Positions 26,412 through 35,326 of a DNA stretch of 64,000 bases are shown here, piece by piece (position 1 is the first letter of the stretch; each line of letters opens with the position of its first letter). Source of the stretch: CANQDT01 sp051878935 (lineage in GTDB: Bacteria > Bacillota > Clostridia > Lachnospirales > Lachnospiraceae); the NCBI GenBank assembly GCA_051878935.1, contig JBJELB010000102.1, positions 25,828-89,827 on the forward strand, given 5' to 3'. The notes beneath the pieces were generated by a model that was not told the origin of the DNA, did not search any database, and saw only the letters and a program-made list of their open reading frames with translations. The translations under genes were made by a program, and so were the position numbers.

Positions 26412-27743
26412 TTAATATACACCACACAGATAACCTGTACCGGTAAAGTTAACCGGATCAATCCAGTCAGTACCCGTTTTAGTAGTCCCATTTTCCGCAA
26501 ACCAGAACACTTTACTTTGCGGTCCTCCTACACCGGTTTTATCTTTATTACCAAACTCTATTTTTATACGGCTCTCAGTATACTGTGTAGCATCAAAAGA
26601 AGCTGCATTTCCCAAGCTTACCTTGTATTGTGAAGTTCCCGAACCTAACGCATCTGTTAATACTGCATATTTACCATTGGCTTTATTCGTATTCGTACTA
26701 TCACTCGCCATTTTGATTGTTGCACCAAAATAACAACGATTGCCTGTGGAACCTTCCGGATAAGTTAACTCAATATAGTAATTCAAATTACCATCGTCAT
26801 CCTTATTGTATGCAATATAATAGCATGACTTCGTTTCCGGTTTTGCATCTGCATATACCGGCACTATTGTTGCATCTTCAAATGCATAAAATGTATACTC
26901 TCTTGAATAACTTACTATGTTACCATTTTTTTCCCAATGACTAAACACCTGTCCTGCATCATTGTTTTCCGGTGTCTTCAAAGCCACCTTTGCATTGTAT
27001 GGGGCTTTATATGGGTCTCCGTCAATGGTTAAATCATACTCAGTTGTATATTCTACTGTCAACACCGGTCCTGTATTTCCGGTTCCTAATTGAATCTTAC
27101 CATTACTTTCCAGATTCGTAAAAAACACAGCATATCCTGCATATGAACTTCCCTCAGATATCCGTGCCTGTAAATCACGTGTAATGTCAAAACTAATCGA
27201 CTCACTAACTGCCTCACTATTTGGCACTCTCTCCGTTGTCGCGACAACATCATCTTTTTTGTTGCCTAGTATCACATTAAGAAAAGCCGAGTCATTCTCT
27301 TTTTCATATTCTTCAAATGTCGACCCGTCTGTCCATTTTGATGTTACATCCATAGCATATAAATCCAGGCTCGTTGTATTCCAATAACTTGGATTAGTAA
27401 CAGAAAATGTAATTGTAGCACAACTTATGCGCTTATTTTTATCCACTGTGGACAAATCATAATATACCGCTGGTACAATTTGTGCCGCATTAGTTGCTCT
27501 GGTATATTCCGCTGTAACAGAACCGTCGCCCCTGCTTGTAGCACTATTGTTGTAGGCTGTATTTATTACCAATCCGTCATTCCATGTTGTACTTCCCGCA
27601 GTATACCGGCATTGCCCATATTTTGCAGCTGAAATTTGAGTGTTTCCCCCTCCTGTCACCGCCTTAGTACTAATTCCCATCCATGAGAATGCCATTACTG
27701 TAGTTAAACAAAAACAAATAATGCTCTTACATGTTTTTTTCAT
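26412..27743 (-). CDS. Secreted DNRLRE-like (CBM96-type) adhesion/carbohydrate-binding protein
   Basis: 443 aa: signal peptide (about residues 1-28), a beta-sandwich of DNRLRE type (about 40-225: TTWNDGLVINTAYNN, YYDLSTV, SISFDITRDLQARI, GPVLTVEYT), an InlB/Flg_new-like repeat (about 238-298: APYNAKVALKTPE, FSHWEKNGN), and a unique C-terminal beta domain (about 304-443). No catalytic motif is seen, so it is probably a binding protein. A related DNRLRE-like domain and similar repeats occur in the 1513-aa dockerin protein. SD GGAGGAG precedes the ATG. The small K-x-Y-x-K-P gene is co-transcribed downstream. Confidence 0.75.
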   Translation of the reverse strand: MKKTCKSIICFCLTTVMAFSWMGISTKAVTGGGNTQISAAKYGQCRYTAGSTTWNDGLVINTAYNNSATSRGDGSVTAEYTRATNAAQIVPAVYYDLSTVDKNKRISCATITFSVTNPSYWNTTSLDLYAMDVTSKWTDGSTFEEYEKENDSAFLNVILGNKKDDVVATTERVPNSEAVSESISFDITRDLQARISEGSSYAGYAVFFTNLESNGKIQLGTGNTGPVLTVEYTTEYDLTIDGDPYKAPYNAKVALKTPENNDAGQVFSHWEKNGNIVSYSREYTFYAFEDATIVPVYADAKPETKSCYYIAYNKDDDGNLNYYIELTYPEGSTGNRCYFGATIKMASDSTNTNKANGKYAVLTDALGSGTSQYKVSLGNAASFDATQYTESRIKIEFGNKDKTGVGGPQSKVFWFAENGTTKTGTDWIDPVNFTGTGYLCGVY

Positions 27744-27820
27744 AGCACATCTCCTCCTTTTGCTTGCAATATCTGTTTATACGCTAAATTATACACAATC
27801 TATCACCTCTTGAAAGCACC

Positions 27821-27835
27821 AAATATTTGATATTT
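27821..27835. promoter_or_regulatory. Short inverted repeat upstream of the DNRLRE gene
   Basis: AAATAT-TTG-ATATTT, a perfect 6-bp repeat, located about 30 nt upstream of the TATAAT (minus strand) of the DNRLRE operon. Possible operator; AT-rich, so chance is a real alternative. Confidence 0.35.
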
Positions 27836-27874
27836 AGTAACCATTTTCAGCAAAAGGGCTATCTGAAAATAAAA

Positions 27875-27905
27875 GAAAACCGTCTCTTTCGAAACGGTCT
27901 CTCTG
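27875..27905 (-). terminator. Terminator of ychF
   Basis: Stem of about 10 bp (AGACCGTTTC with GAGACGGTTT, G-U pairs allowed) followed by TTTTCTTTT on the minus strand. Confidence 0.75.
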
Positions 27906-27908
27906 GTA

Positions 27909-29006
27909 TTACACATTAAATTTGAATAAGATAACATCCCCATCCTGTACGACATATTCTTTTCCCTCGGAACGTACCAGACCTTTTTCCTTTGCAGCAT
28001 TGACACTACCATACTCCATTAAATGATCGTAGTTCACTACCTCTGCACGGATAAATCCACGTTCAAAATCGGTGTGAATCTTGCCGGCTGCTCCCGGAGC
28101 CTTAGTGCCCTTCTTGATCGTCCATGCGCGGCACTCATCTTCTCCGGCTGTCAGGAAGCTTAATAATCCTAATAAAGAATAGCTGGCCTTAATTAATTTC
28201 TCCAAGCCGGACTCGTCCATACCAAGTTCCTGTAAGAATTCTTTCTTCTCATCATCATCTAATTCGGAGATTTCCTGCTCAATCTGAGCACATACAACAA
28301 ACACCTCACAAGCGGTTGCTGCCGCATATTCCCGAACCTCCTGTACATAAGGATTCGTGGCACCATCATCTGCAACCGAATCCTCATTTACATTGGCGGC
28401 AAAAATCACCGGTTTGATGGTTAACAAATTACATTCATTAATAACTGCCGCTTCGTCTTCATCCGCTACTTCAAATGTCTTTGCAAGCTTGCCCTCTTCT
28501 AAATGTTCTTTCAGACGTTTTAAAAGTGCCACTTCTTTCGCGATCGTCTTATCATTATTTGCTGCTCGGGATTGTTTTGCAATTCGGCGGTCTAAGACTT
28601 CGATATCAGAAAAAATCAATTCAAAATTAATCGTTTCAATATCACGTAACGGACTAACAGAACCATCCACATGCACAATATTAGAATCGTCAAAGCAACG
28701 AACCACGTGCACGATCGCATCTACCTCACGGATATTCGATAAAAACTGGTTTCCTAATCCTTCTCCCTTCGAAGCACCCTTTACCAGACCGGCGATATCC
28801 ACGAATTCAATCACAGCCGGTACAACCTTTTTGGAATGATACAACTGTTCCAATTTCGTCAGACGTTCATCCGGCACCATAACGATGCCGACGTTCGGAT
28901 CTATCGTACAGAACGGATAATTTGCCGATTCTGCTCCTGCCTTTGTTAATGAATTAAATAATGTACTTTTGCCTACGTTAGGCAGGCCTACGATTCCTAG
29001 TTTCAT
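27909..29006 (-). CDS. ychF: Ribosome-associated GTPase/ATPase YchF (EngD)
   Basis: Obg-family P-loop protein that binds ATP or GTP and ribosomes; implicated in translation and stress. 365 aa, the normal length. Walker A GLPNVGKSTLFNSLT at the N-terminus, the switch region YPFCTIDPNVGIV, DIAGLVKGASKGEGLGNQFL, a coiled-coil middle, and the C-terminal TGS-like YchF domain (GTKAPGAAGKIHTDFERGFIRAEV). SD AAAGGAGA precedes the ATG. It is a single gene, bordering the accessory region on its upstream side. Confidence 0.96.
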   Translation of the reverse strand: MKLGIVGLPNVGKSTLFNSLTKAGAESANYPFCTIDPNVGIVMVPDERLTKLEQLYHSKKVVPAVIEFVDIAGLVKGASKGEGLGNQFLSNIREVDAIVHVVRCFDDSNIVHVDGSVSPLRDIETINFELIFSDIEVLDRRIAKQSRAANNDKTIAKEVALLKRLKEHLEEGKLAKTFEVADEDEAAVINECNLLTIKPVIFAANVNEDSVADDGATNPYVQEVREYAAATACEVFVVCAQIEQEISELDDDEKKEFLQELGMDESGLEKLIKASYSLLGLLSFLTAGEDECRAWTIKKGTKAPGAAGKIHTDFERGFIRAEVVNYDHLMEYGSVNAAKEKGLVRSEGKEYVVQDGDVILFKFNV

Positions 29007-29100
29007 AAAATATATTCTCCTTTCGAAAAACCTTTATTTTACGGGCTTTTCGCGATTCTGCATCTTGGTTACGTACCAATTTCAGGGTAAAAAAATATAG

Positions 29101-29324
29101 TTAAATCACTTTTAATGCATCCGCAACAAGGTCAATTTCTTTATGTTTTTGTTCTTCTGTGGTATGAACATACAAATTCATGGTTATTCCTATATTGGAA
29201 TGTCCAAGAATGATCTGTAAAGTCTTCGGCTTCATTATTTATTTGTATATCTGCCGACATATAACCCATCTTCACGCTGACTTATACCCCGACCAAGCTC
29301 CTTACCACGAAGGTTTTTTCCCAT
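29101..29324 (-). pseudogene. Tn916/Tn1549-type tyrosine integrase with large internal deletion
   Basis: The reading frame opens at ATG 29324 behind GGAGGGAACAGCA and encodes the N-terminus of an ICE integrase (MGKNLRGKELGRGISQ then DGLYVGRYTNK), then stops. Immediately after, in another frame, the extreme C-terminus follows (KPKTLQIILGHSNIGITM then NLYVHTTEEQKHKEID, stop at 29101-29103), with the conserved LGHS and the active-site tyrosine NLYVHT. About 300 codons between them are missing. It is the fossil of a conjugative element's recombinase and marks a former insertion next to ychF. Confidence 0.85.
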
Positions 29325-29472
29325 GTTGCTGTTCCCTCCTTATTAAAAAAGAGCCCAGACAACCGACAGTAATTATATCATGTCTAAGCTCAAAAGTAAA
29401 TTCCTATATTTCTTTGGAATAATTCCAAAAAAGCCTATCACTTCTGATAAGCTCCTAAGTTTTTATTTCTAT

Positions 29473-30089
29473 TTATTTCTTATATACAAACACATCTGAT
29501 TCTGCGATTATTGCAATTCCATTCTCAATTGCGTAATCATATGAAATATCCTCGTACAATAATTTCTGTGTTACATTTTTATAATCAGACTCGTAGAATC
29601 TGCTTGTAATTATCTCCTTAAGCATATCAGGAATATAATAATCAAGTTGCGCCGATAGATTATTCTTAGATTGCATCCTATCATCTCTGACCATATCAAT
29701 TAACTTATCCAGTTCCTCATTCACCTCAACCTCTCGTAGAAGCTTGCAGATATCATATAAGTGTCTTGAATCCCTGTCCTGCATATTCTGTATTTTATAA
29801 TCGCATACGGCAAACACCTTATCTACGAAGGTTCTTTCTACGGATTGAACATTCATCATCACCTCTGCAGCTTCAAAAGAAATCGGCAAGATGATACCGA
29901 CTGATAATAACTTGTTTCGATAATAATCTCTAATGGAATTACCAAAAACAAAGAGTCATATTTAAATACATATTTATTGTAATCATACCGTGACTTTATC
30001 TCTTCCGAATTTGACAACACCAATTCCAAATTCTTTGCAATATCGATAATTTCTTTCCACTCAGTTTGATATTCTTTATACCAATTCAT
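29473..30089 (-). pseudogene. AbiEii/AbiGii-like nucleotidyltransferase toxin, decayed
   Basis: The start (ATG 30089, MNWYKEYQTEW) overlaps the antitoxin stop by 14 nt, as in intact modules. From memory of intact homologues, two pieces are missing. The first is near residue 17, where the sequence jumps to AKNLELVLSNSEEIKSRYDY, losing the catalytic GG-T-S-L-S-K nucleotidyltransferase motif. The second is after ETSYYQSV, where the frame shifts and a stretch is lost before LPISFEAAEVMMNVQS. The C-terminal half (29473 to about 29889, ERTFVDKVFAVCDYK, RDSRHLYDICKLL) is well preserved in the second frame. The toxin is certainly inactive. Confidence 0.82.
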
Positions 30090-30693
30090 TCATCAAACCT
30101 CCTTGATAAATATTTCGATATACTCTATCTGGGAATAACGACAAATATTTTTTTACCTGACCAAAGTCAACATCTACTATAGAAATAAAATTCCTTATCT
30201 TAACTGTAAATTCATCACCGCTTACTTCGCTATATCTGTCAATCGTGCTCATAAGGTCTAAAAATTGCAATGCACCTTTATTCTCCTTTGATATTTCCAC
30301 TACCGGCTTATAGACAATTATCTGCCTGCCATCTACATCTACTTTACGCTGTTTGGTAGATGCCTCATTAGAACATACCTCATAGCATGACGGATTCTGC
30401 GTTGTAAAACCATACATATTTGCAAGTTGGATACCTGTAATGTATCCCGATACCGCTCCGTCTACCTCTAGATATCTCTTTTGTATAAATTTATCAACCG
30501 AAACTCTTCCCTTAGTGCCTAAAATAGTTTTGTAAGAACGATAATACACTCCATTGTATAACCGCTCTATTTTCCCTTCATCCGTAAGTTTCTTCATCTC
30601 TTGCCTTACAGATTCTCTGGATTTGCCCGGAAGTTCCGCAAGAAAGATTGGTTCATCTTTTTGATAATTGGTAATAATATAATCATATAACAT
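30076..30693 (-). CDS. AbiEi-like/DUF6088 antitoxin
   Basis: 205 aa from ATG 30693 (GGGGAG 6 nt upstream; the earlier ATG at 30711 overlaps that site). An N-terminal winged-helix (residues about 1-55, LPGKSRESVRQEMKKLTDEG) is followed by the DUF6088 region (YITGIQLANMYGFTTQ, GRQIIVYKP). In type IV AbiE-like modules such proteins repress their own operon and neutralise the nucleotidyltransferase toxin. The frame is intact and has a consensus promoter, although its toxin partner downstream is destroyed. It may now act only as an orphan repressor, or guard against homologous toxins. Confidence 0.8.
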   Translation of the reverse strand: MLYDYIITNYQKDEPIFLAELPGKSRESVRQEMKKLTDEGKIERLYNGVYYRSYKTILGTKGRVSVDKFIQKRYLEVDGAVSGYITGIQLANMYGFTTQNPSCYEVCSNEASTKQRKVDVDGRQIIVYKPVVEISKENKGALQFLDLMSTIDRYSEVSGDEFTVKIRNFISIVDVDFGQVKKYLSLFPDRVYRNIYQGGLMNELV

Positions 30694-30716
30694 ACAGAAC
30701 TCCCCTTTCACAATTT

Positions 30717-30766
30717 TGAAATTAATATTTTCACTTTTATTATATCCAGTTTTTCTTCATTGTCAA
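30717..30766 (-). promoter_or_regulatory. Consensus promoter and operator-like repeat of the AbiE module
   Basis: On the minus strand TTGACA (30761-30766), 16-nt spacer, TATAAT (30739-30744): both hexamers perfect. An inverted repeat TGAAA...TTTCA (30717-30733) lies just downstream of the -10, a good position for autorepression by the antitoxin. Confidence 0.75.
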
Positions 30767-30789
30767 AGGATTTTTCCGGCAAATATTTT

Positions 30790-30965
30790 ATTTCCATTAC
30801 TTTCTCGCTTAAGTTCCGTAAACGCAGAATAGCGAGTACTTTCAAAAATTAAGAGCCGCCTCACGGCAGCCCTGGTTATCAGTTCTTGCGAATTCCGTCC
30901 GGTAGATTTTGTGACCATGGTAAAAGATCATCCATAAAGAACCGGTGAACGCACTCCAACAGCAA
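30790..30965 (-). mobile_element. IS66-type transposase C-terminal remnant (tentative)
   Basis: On the minus strand one frame reads FFMDDLLPWSQNLPDGIRKN, resembling the C-terminal DLLPWS segment of IS66 transposases, followed by non-coding sequence. No upstream transposase body remains. The stretch 30712-30982 holds only this and the antitoxin promoter. Confidence 0.45.
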
Positions 30966-30982
30966 TTACGCTGTTGTGACAA

Positions 30983-31588
30983 TTAAGAATTATTATTTGA
31001 TTTTTCTTCATTTTGTTTCTCTGTTTCTTCTTCAACAATTTTAAAATTACGCTTTGCAACATACCCCTCCTTGGTTTCGCCCTCATCGTCAGTAAAAGTA
31101 ACTTTATAATAGTAATTAGTGTTTTCAATAATTATTGCTTCAATATTATCATGAAGCTGTCCAATTATCTTTGCTCCTTTTTCTGGAAGTTCTTTTACAT
31201 TACTAACAACATATGCTGTAACAGGTTTCCCGATATTATCTTGAAAATATGGCTGAACAAAGTTACACCACAAAAACAAAAGAAACTGAAAAGCAATCCT
31301 ATATTGCGCTTTCTTGTTTTCACTCCACTTAGCAACTCTTTCCTGAAATTTTAAAGGTGCTTCTACTTGTTCCTGTAATGCCTCTTGTATTTCTTCTGTA
31401 AAAGAATCAGCATCTTGAATACCTTCTTTCAACTCGTCTTCAACCATTACATGAGCTATTTCTAAAACATCAGACAATGTAGCTACATTGGAAATGTCAG
31501 AGGCAACCATGGCGGAATAATCTATTGATCGAAGTTTAATGAATTGCTTAGTAATAACTCTTGAAGCGGCTTCCATAGCGGAATACAT
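30983..31588 (-). CDS. SH3-domain protein, C-terminal part (possible -1 frameshift product)
   Basis: 201-aa frame with no ribosome site at its first ATG (31588). It continues the upstream frame exactly if the ribosome slips back one base on the A7 run at 31588-31594; the fused product would be about 310 aa. The N-terminal two-thirds are helical (DVLEIAHVMVEDELKEGIQ), and residues about 125-190 form an SH3-like domain (AKIIGQLHDN, YYYKVTFTDDEGETKEGYVAK) with a charged tail. No signal peptide. I do not recognise the protein. It lies in the accessory region between the IS66 remnant and the NERD gene. Confidence 0.6.
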   Translation of the reverse strand: MYSAMEAASRVITKQFIKLRSIDYSAMVASDISNVATLSDVLEIAHVMVEDELKEGIQDADSFTEEIQEALQEQVEAPLKFQERVAKWSENKKAQYRIAFQFLLFLWCNFVQPYFQDNIGKPVTAYVVSNVKELPEKGAKIIGQLHDNIEAIIIENTNYYYKVTFTDDEGETKEGYVAKRNFKIVEEETEKQNEEKSNNNS

Positions 31589-31911
31589 TTTTTTAACGAA
31601 TCCGGATAAAGAATACTTTTATATATTTCTAGAGGTTCTATTAATGCCTGAACCGAAGATATTGAACCAAGTATTGGTTGTACAATTGATGTTTTTCTTG
31701 TTGCACTTGCATCTATTGTTTTTTGTAACGCTCCTGCTAATCTAAGAGAATTTGAATTAGCAGAAGTAAAAGCCAGATATGGTTTAATTGCTTTAGTAAT
31801 TCCTAGTATATTTGCAGAATTCATTTGATTGTATATTTCTAATGATTTTGATACCTGTTTTAGCATTTTCTCATACACTCCCAAGTATGAAAAACCATCA
31901 TCCTTTTTCAA
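31522..31911 (-). CDS. Helical protein, N-terminal part of the SH3-domain gene
   Basis: Start placed at TTG 31911, 6 nt after AGGAGGG; the ATG at 31917 directly touches that site and is unlikely to be used. Frame 0 encodes about 109 residues up to SLKK, then 21 further residues (CIPLWKPL...) before a stop. In the -1 frame the protein continues as MYSAMEAASRVITK into the SH3 part. The codons at the junction, TTA AAA AAA TGT, contain the canonical slippery heptamer A-AAA-AAA. Either a short and a long product are made, or a one-base deletion in a homopolymer has broken the gene. The sequence is predicted helical, Ser/Leu-rich; family unknown. Confidence 0.6.
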   Translation of the reverse strand: MKKDDGFSYLGVYEKMLKQVSKSLEIYNQMNSANILGITKAIKPYLAFTSANSNSLRLAGALQKTIDASATRKTSIVQPILGSISSVQALIEPLEIYKSILYPDSLKKCIPLWKPLQELLLSNSLNFDQ

Positions 31912-31917
31912 AGTCAT

Positions 31918-32168
31918 CCCTCCTCAATACGAGCATCTATATGTTATGTCTCATTATTTGTGCAATTAGAAATTTGAATATTCTTATGTAACGAAGCCAC
32001 CAGTTCGATTATAGGAAACCATTAGAAATAATATCACATGAAGATTTGTGTCAAGAACACCATGGAATACTATTTCTGATGACAATTCAGATGACTCTGT
32101 GAGTCCGGAATGGTGGCTCTCAAACTCTGGATCGATGGCTCAATCCGGCCCAGAATACTCATACTATT
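31918..32168. other. Gene-free stretch
   Basis: Between the SH3-domain gene and the NERD gene. It contains a plus-strand open frame (from 32048) with SVSPEWWLSNSGSMAQSGPEYS, which I cannot assign and which has no ribosome site; possibly a transposon tail. Nothing else is seen. Confidence 0.4.
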
Positions 32169-33902
32169 TTATATTATCCTATTTATATTATATATATAAT
32201 TATCGGTATACGTCCTTAATTGCTCTATATTATCTTTCCAATAATTGTACTTTTTCATATAGATTTTCGCACCAACATACATGTTAACATAATTCGGCAT
32301 TTCATATTTTGAGGCTGGAATTTTGCCTTCTAAAATCAAATCATGCATATTTCTCATTTCATTTTCACTATAAACCACCTTTTTGCTACGAATTGTGTTT
32401 ATGATATTATTATATCTTAAGACTTTATTATCTGAACAATTATCAATGTCTACATCATCATTTGCAATCACCACAATTCCTTCAGCCCTGATATAATTAT
32501 CTAAATTATTTCCTAATTTTTTATTTATGTATTTTTCAAGACAGCGTACATGCCGTTCATTTTGATGAACAGGACTTTCCATTACTATTTTTTTATTATT
32601 ATATACCTTATTCCATCTGCCATCTCTGTCAATTCTAATTGTGCACTCTCCTTTACTTGCTATATTCTTCACTTCTATTACATAGATGCCAAAGGGTGAT
32701 ATGACAATAAAATCACTTTCAAAACTTTCTATCCCGACTTCAATTCTTATATCTGAAAGAATTAACAATTCATTTTCATATTTTTTTAGCTCCTCCAAAA
32801 CCCTTTTTTCTCCCATTCTGCCACGATTTATTCCTTGAAAATCTTTTTGGAATTCTCTAACCCACTCTTGAAATCCTTCTTGATTGAATATATCAAAAAA
32901 TTTCTTTCCCGGCTTATTGATTTCTTGATTGACCCTAGCAGAAAGTTCAAATTGTCTTTTGGTAATATAGCCATATACTGATGTTGGTATTGACAATGCA
33001 AATAATTTACTCCGTTCGTCCTCTTTTATTGTATCACACCACGAATCTATTCCGCTCTCATTTATCATTTTATTTAGATAGAAACAATAATAATATCTAA
33101 TTACATTATCAACCATCAATTTAGGGTCCTTATTATTGACTAATCCAATCAGAGTCTGTTTGATGCCGTACGGAATATTAGAATTTCTTATTTCACAAAT
33201 TATATTATTTCGTTCATTATCTAATTCGATAGGATCAACTTCGAACAAATTCTCATAATCATACGAAGGGATTTTTTTCAAAGGTTGCATTATATTTTCA
33301 ACATCTATAATTCTATTCAATCTTAGATAAATTTCCCTATTCTTTTTAACTTGACAAAGCAGCATACATACTTTAAATATTAAAAACATTGAACCATACA
33401 CAACACTGGGAACTAAAAAGAAAACCGATATCGCTACTATTAATCCCATCAAAATTCCTATATCAAGAGAATATACCATATCCAAGAAATCTGTCAGAAA
33501 ATATTTCAAGCAATCAGCCAATATACCATCTACCTTTATGCTTAAATGCTTCCAAGTATATGCAATATCCACAGCCAATAGTATTTTCACTATAATGCTA
33601 AGTATCGGTGCTGCCCAATAACGGATATATTCTCCTTCTTTTACTTCATTTCCTATGTAGCAAACAAACCCAATCAAATAAAGAATACTAAAGAACTTTC
33701 CAAAATCAACATTTAATAAAACAGTATAAGAGAGTAATCCTTCAACCACACCAAAGAACAGCCAAATTGATGCCGCAATAAAACGTGGAGTCACCAGTCG
33801 CTTTCTCTTATATTTTTTAGCATTAATATTCACACAGTTAAAGCATTTCTTTTGCTCATTTAAATATGTCCTTTTCCCACATCTACAACATTTTTCAAGC
33901 AT
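32169..33902 (-). CDS. Membrane NERD-domain nuclease-related protein with zinc ribbon
   Basis: 577 aa. A four-cysteine ribbon opens the protein (CCRCG...CFNC, residues 5-23), followed by about four membrane segments (about 40-200), a helical cytoplasmic region (about 210-370), then a NERD domain (about 375-500) with GRMGEKRVLEELK, SDFIVISPFGIYVIEVKN (the conserved D and E-x-K of the nuclease-related fold) and SPVHQNERHVRCLEKYI. The C-terminus is charged. NERD domains are related to restriction-type nucleases; genes of this kind occur in defence islands and elements. It is AT-richer than the core genes and lies alone in the scar region, which suggests horizontal origin. Its actual activity is unknown. 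Confidence 0.8.
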   Translation of the reverse strand: MLEKCCRCGKRTYLNEQKKCFNCVNINAKKYKRKRLVTPRFIAASIWLFFGVVEGLLSYTVLLNVDFGKFFSILYLIGFVCYIGNEVKEGEYIRYWAAPILSIIVKILLAVDIAYTWKHLSIKVDGILADCLKYFLTDFLDMVYSLDIGILMGLIVAISVFFLVPSVVYGSMFLIFKVCMLLCQVKKNREIYLRLNRIIDVENIMQPLKKIPSYDYENLFEVDPIELDNERNNIICEIRNSNIPYGIKQTLIGLVNNKDPKLMVDNVIRYYYCFYLNKMINESGIDSWCDTIKEDERSKLFALSIPTSVYGYITKRQFELSARVNQEINKPGKKFFDIFNQEGFQEWVREFQKDFQGINRGRMGEKRVLEELKKYENELLILSDIRIEVGIESFESDFIVISPFGIYVIEVKNIASKGECTIRIDRDGRWNKVYNNKKIVMESPVHQNERHVRCLEKYINKKLGNNLDNYIRAEGIVVIANDDVDIDNCSDNKVLRYNNIINTIRSKKVVYSENEMRNMHDLILEGKIPASKYEMPNYVNMYVGAKIYMKKYNYWKDNIEQLRTYTDNYIYNINRII

Positions 33903-34186
33903 TGTATCGATACTCCTATCTCAATATTGGAACTTTCAATTTGAATGATTCAGCACTCCTAGATGTCTCGTAAGATAATCCTCCAACTAAAATACATTAT
34001 ATCATAATGTGGTATTTTATTGTGAAATAATTTCTATTCTATTATATTTTAGTTGTTCTACATATACAATCAATAATAAGTAACTTATTATATTTTGTAT
34101 TATAGCTATAACCGTTCTAAGTAGAAAGACGAAGCGAAATCCATCGTCTGTCAGTCGCAACATAATATTCAGCACGCCGAAGTTCC
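33903..34186. other. Gene-free AT-rich stretch
   Basis: Leader and promoter region of the NERD gene and the junction with the truncated transposase. A short minus-strand frame (34017-34202) has no ribosome site and reads across the junction, so I do not call it. Confidence 0.4.
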
Positions 34187-34666
34187 CTATAGATAGCGAC
34201 AATATCTATCTTCGCAAAGCCGTAATAATTTTTCACCAAGTGCCTGGATTACATTCCATACACCCATTGCACTTATACTTTGCCCGGTCATATCTGTTAT
34301 CTTTTCTGCTGTTTCACGATATGACATCTCTGTGATATTGGATACCATCTGTTCTGCCATATTCATTGATATCAAACCTACTCCTGATATCTCAAGCTGC
34401 TCATCAAGCAGAAAGACAAACTCTGGTAATCCATCCTCTCGGGTCACCTGATAGATTCTTCTTTCATATTCAACTTCACCATAGACCGTCTTTACTGTAG
34501 TCTTTTTCTTGCCCTTGTTTCGATACGCATCTTTATCTCTTGTCTCCATGAGGTACGTATCATAACGTTCCAGAAAGTCTCTGGTATACTCCTGACCGAG
34601 TTTGCATATCATTTCAAAAGTTTTTTTCTCAAAGTCCTTGAATGTTAATCCATTTTCGTTTAGCAT
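34187..34666 (-). pseudogene. ISLre2-family (UPF0236) transposase, N-terminal fragment
   Basis: 159 residues matching the N-terminal third of ISLre2 transposases: RNKGKKKTTVKTVYGEVEYERRIY, FLLDE, ISMNMAEQMVSNITEMSYRETAEKITDMTGQSIS and WNVIQALGEKL. Intact proteins of this family are about 400-480 aa. After CEDRY the frame runs into unrelated sequence and stops, so the catalytic region is absent. The left end of the element, including a hairpin with an outward terminator, lies at 34667-34772. Confidence 0.82.
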
Positions 34667-34736
34667 AGTATTGTCACATAAATCTCCTTATCATTAGTCT
34701 GGACAAACTTAATAATAAGATTTATTTATGTGATAG

Positions 34737-34770
34737 GGAAGAGGTTTCGTGCCTCTTCCTTTATTTTTTC
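34737..34770 (+). terminator. Terminator within the ISLre2 end
   Basis: GGAAGAGG / CCTCTTCC stem, 7-nt loop, then TTTATTTTTT. Confidence 0.8.
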
Positions 34771-34860
34771 TATTTTCTTCCAACTAATATTTTACTCTAA
34801 GGATTCAAGATATGTTATGAAAGTGTATTGCTTATATTAGTTGCATAATTAATTATACCA

Positions 34861-34899
34861 AAAAAACGCTGGGGTTTCAGATCTCAGCGTTTTCCCTTT
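34861..34899. terminator. Bidirectional terminator
   Basis: AAAACGCTG / CAGCGTTTT stem (about 34863-34893) with a 13-nt loop. It lies downstream of the small membrane protein gene. Confidence 0.7.
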
Positions 34900-34987
34900 T
34901 AGGGGAGTTTTTACAGCCTCTTTAAGGCACTTCGTGATAAATAACTCCCTCCTAAATATGTAATTAACTATGAATTTCTACTAATTC

Positions 34988-35326
34988 TTATTTATTTAAA
35001 GCCTGTGCAATGGCTTCTGCATTAGCCTGTGCTTGTGCTTGAATATGCATACCAATATCTGTCTTATCAGCATCATCCATCAGTGCCTTTTCAATATCAT
35101 CTTTAATTGATACAAGAGCTCTTTTGCTGTAACATGCCCCACTTATAGTATAGTTACTTCCTGCTCTGTTTACTGTGAAATAAGTTTTGATTCCACCACC
35201 AAACACACCCACTCCAATGATCATTAAAAGGAGTCCTAAAATAGTGCTATCCATCAGAATGGAAAAACCAATAAGCGCCAAAATCAAACCAATAAGCATC
35301 GATTTTCTTTTAGGATTTGAACACAA
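34988..35326 (-). CDS. Small membrane protein, start uncertain
   Basis: Up to 112 aa. Two membrane helices (residues about 10-45: LIGLILALIGFSIL and ILGLLLMIIGVGVFGGG) are followed by a soluble part with Ala/Gln-rich helix (IQAQAQANAEAIAQALNK). The listed start is a TTG without ribosome site; the next candidate is an ATG nine codons later, also without one. The 5' end abuts a foreign remnant (35310-35408), so the original N-terminus may have been removed by a deletion. Function unknown. Confidence 0.5.
   Translation of the reverse strand: MCSNPKRKSMLIGLILALIGFSILMDSTILGLLLMIIGVGVFGGGIKTYFTVNRAGSNYTISGACYSKRALVSIKDDIEKALMDDADKTDIGMHIQAQAQANAEAIAQALNK

Larger units (their letters stand above)
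34667..34987. other. Left end of the ISLre2 remnant and intergenic DNA
   Basis: Contains an imperfect inverted repeat (TCACATAAATCTCCTTAT with TAATAAGATTTATTTATGTGA, about 34675-34733), the terminator at 34737, and a second terminator at 34861. No gene is seen in these 321 nt. Confidence 0.5.

Noticed and set aside
34017..34202. 61-aa open frame after the transposase fragment
   Set aside because: No ribosome site; it spans the junction of the truncated transposase with unrelated DNA.
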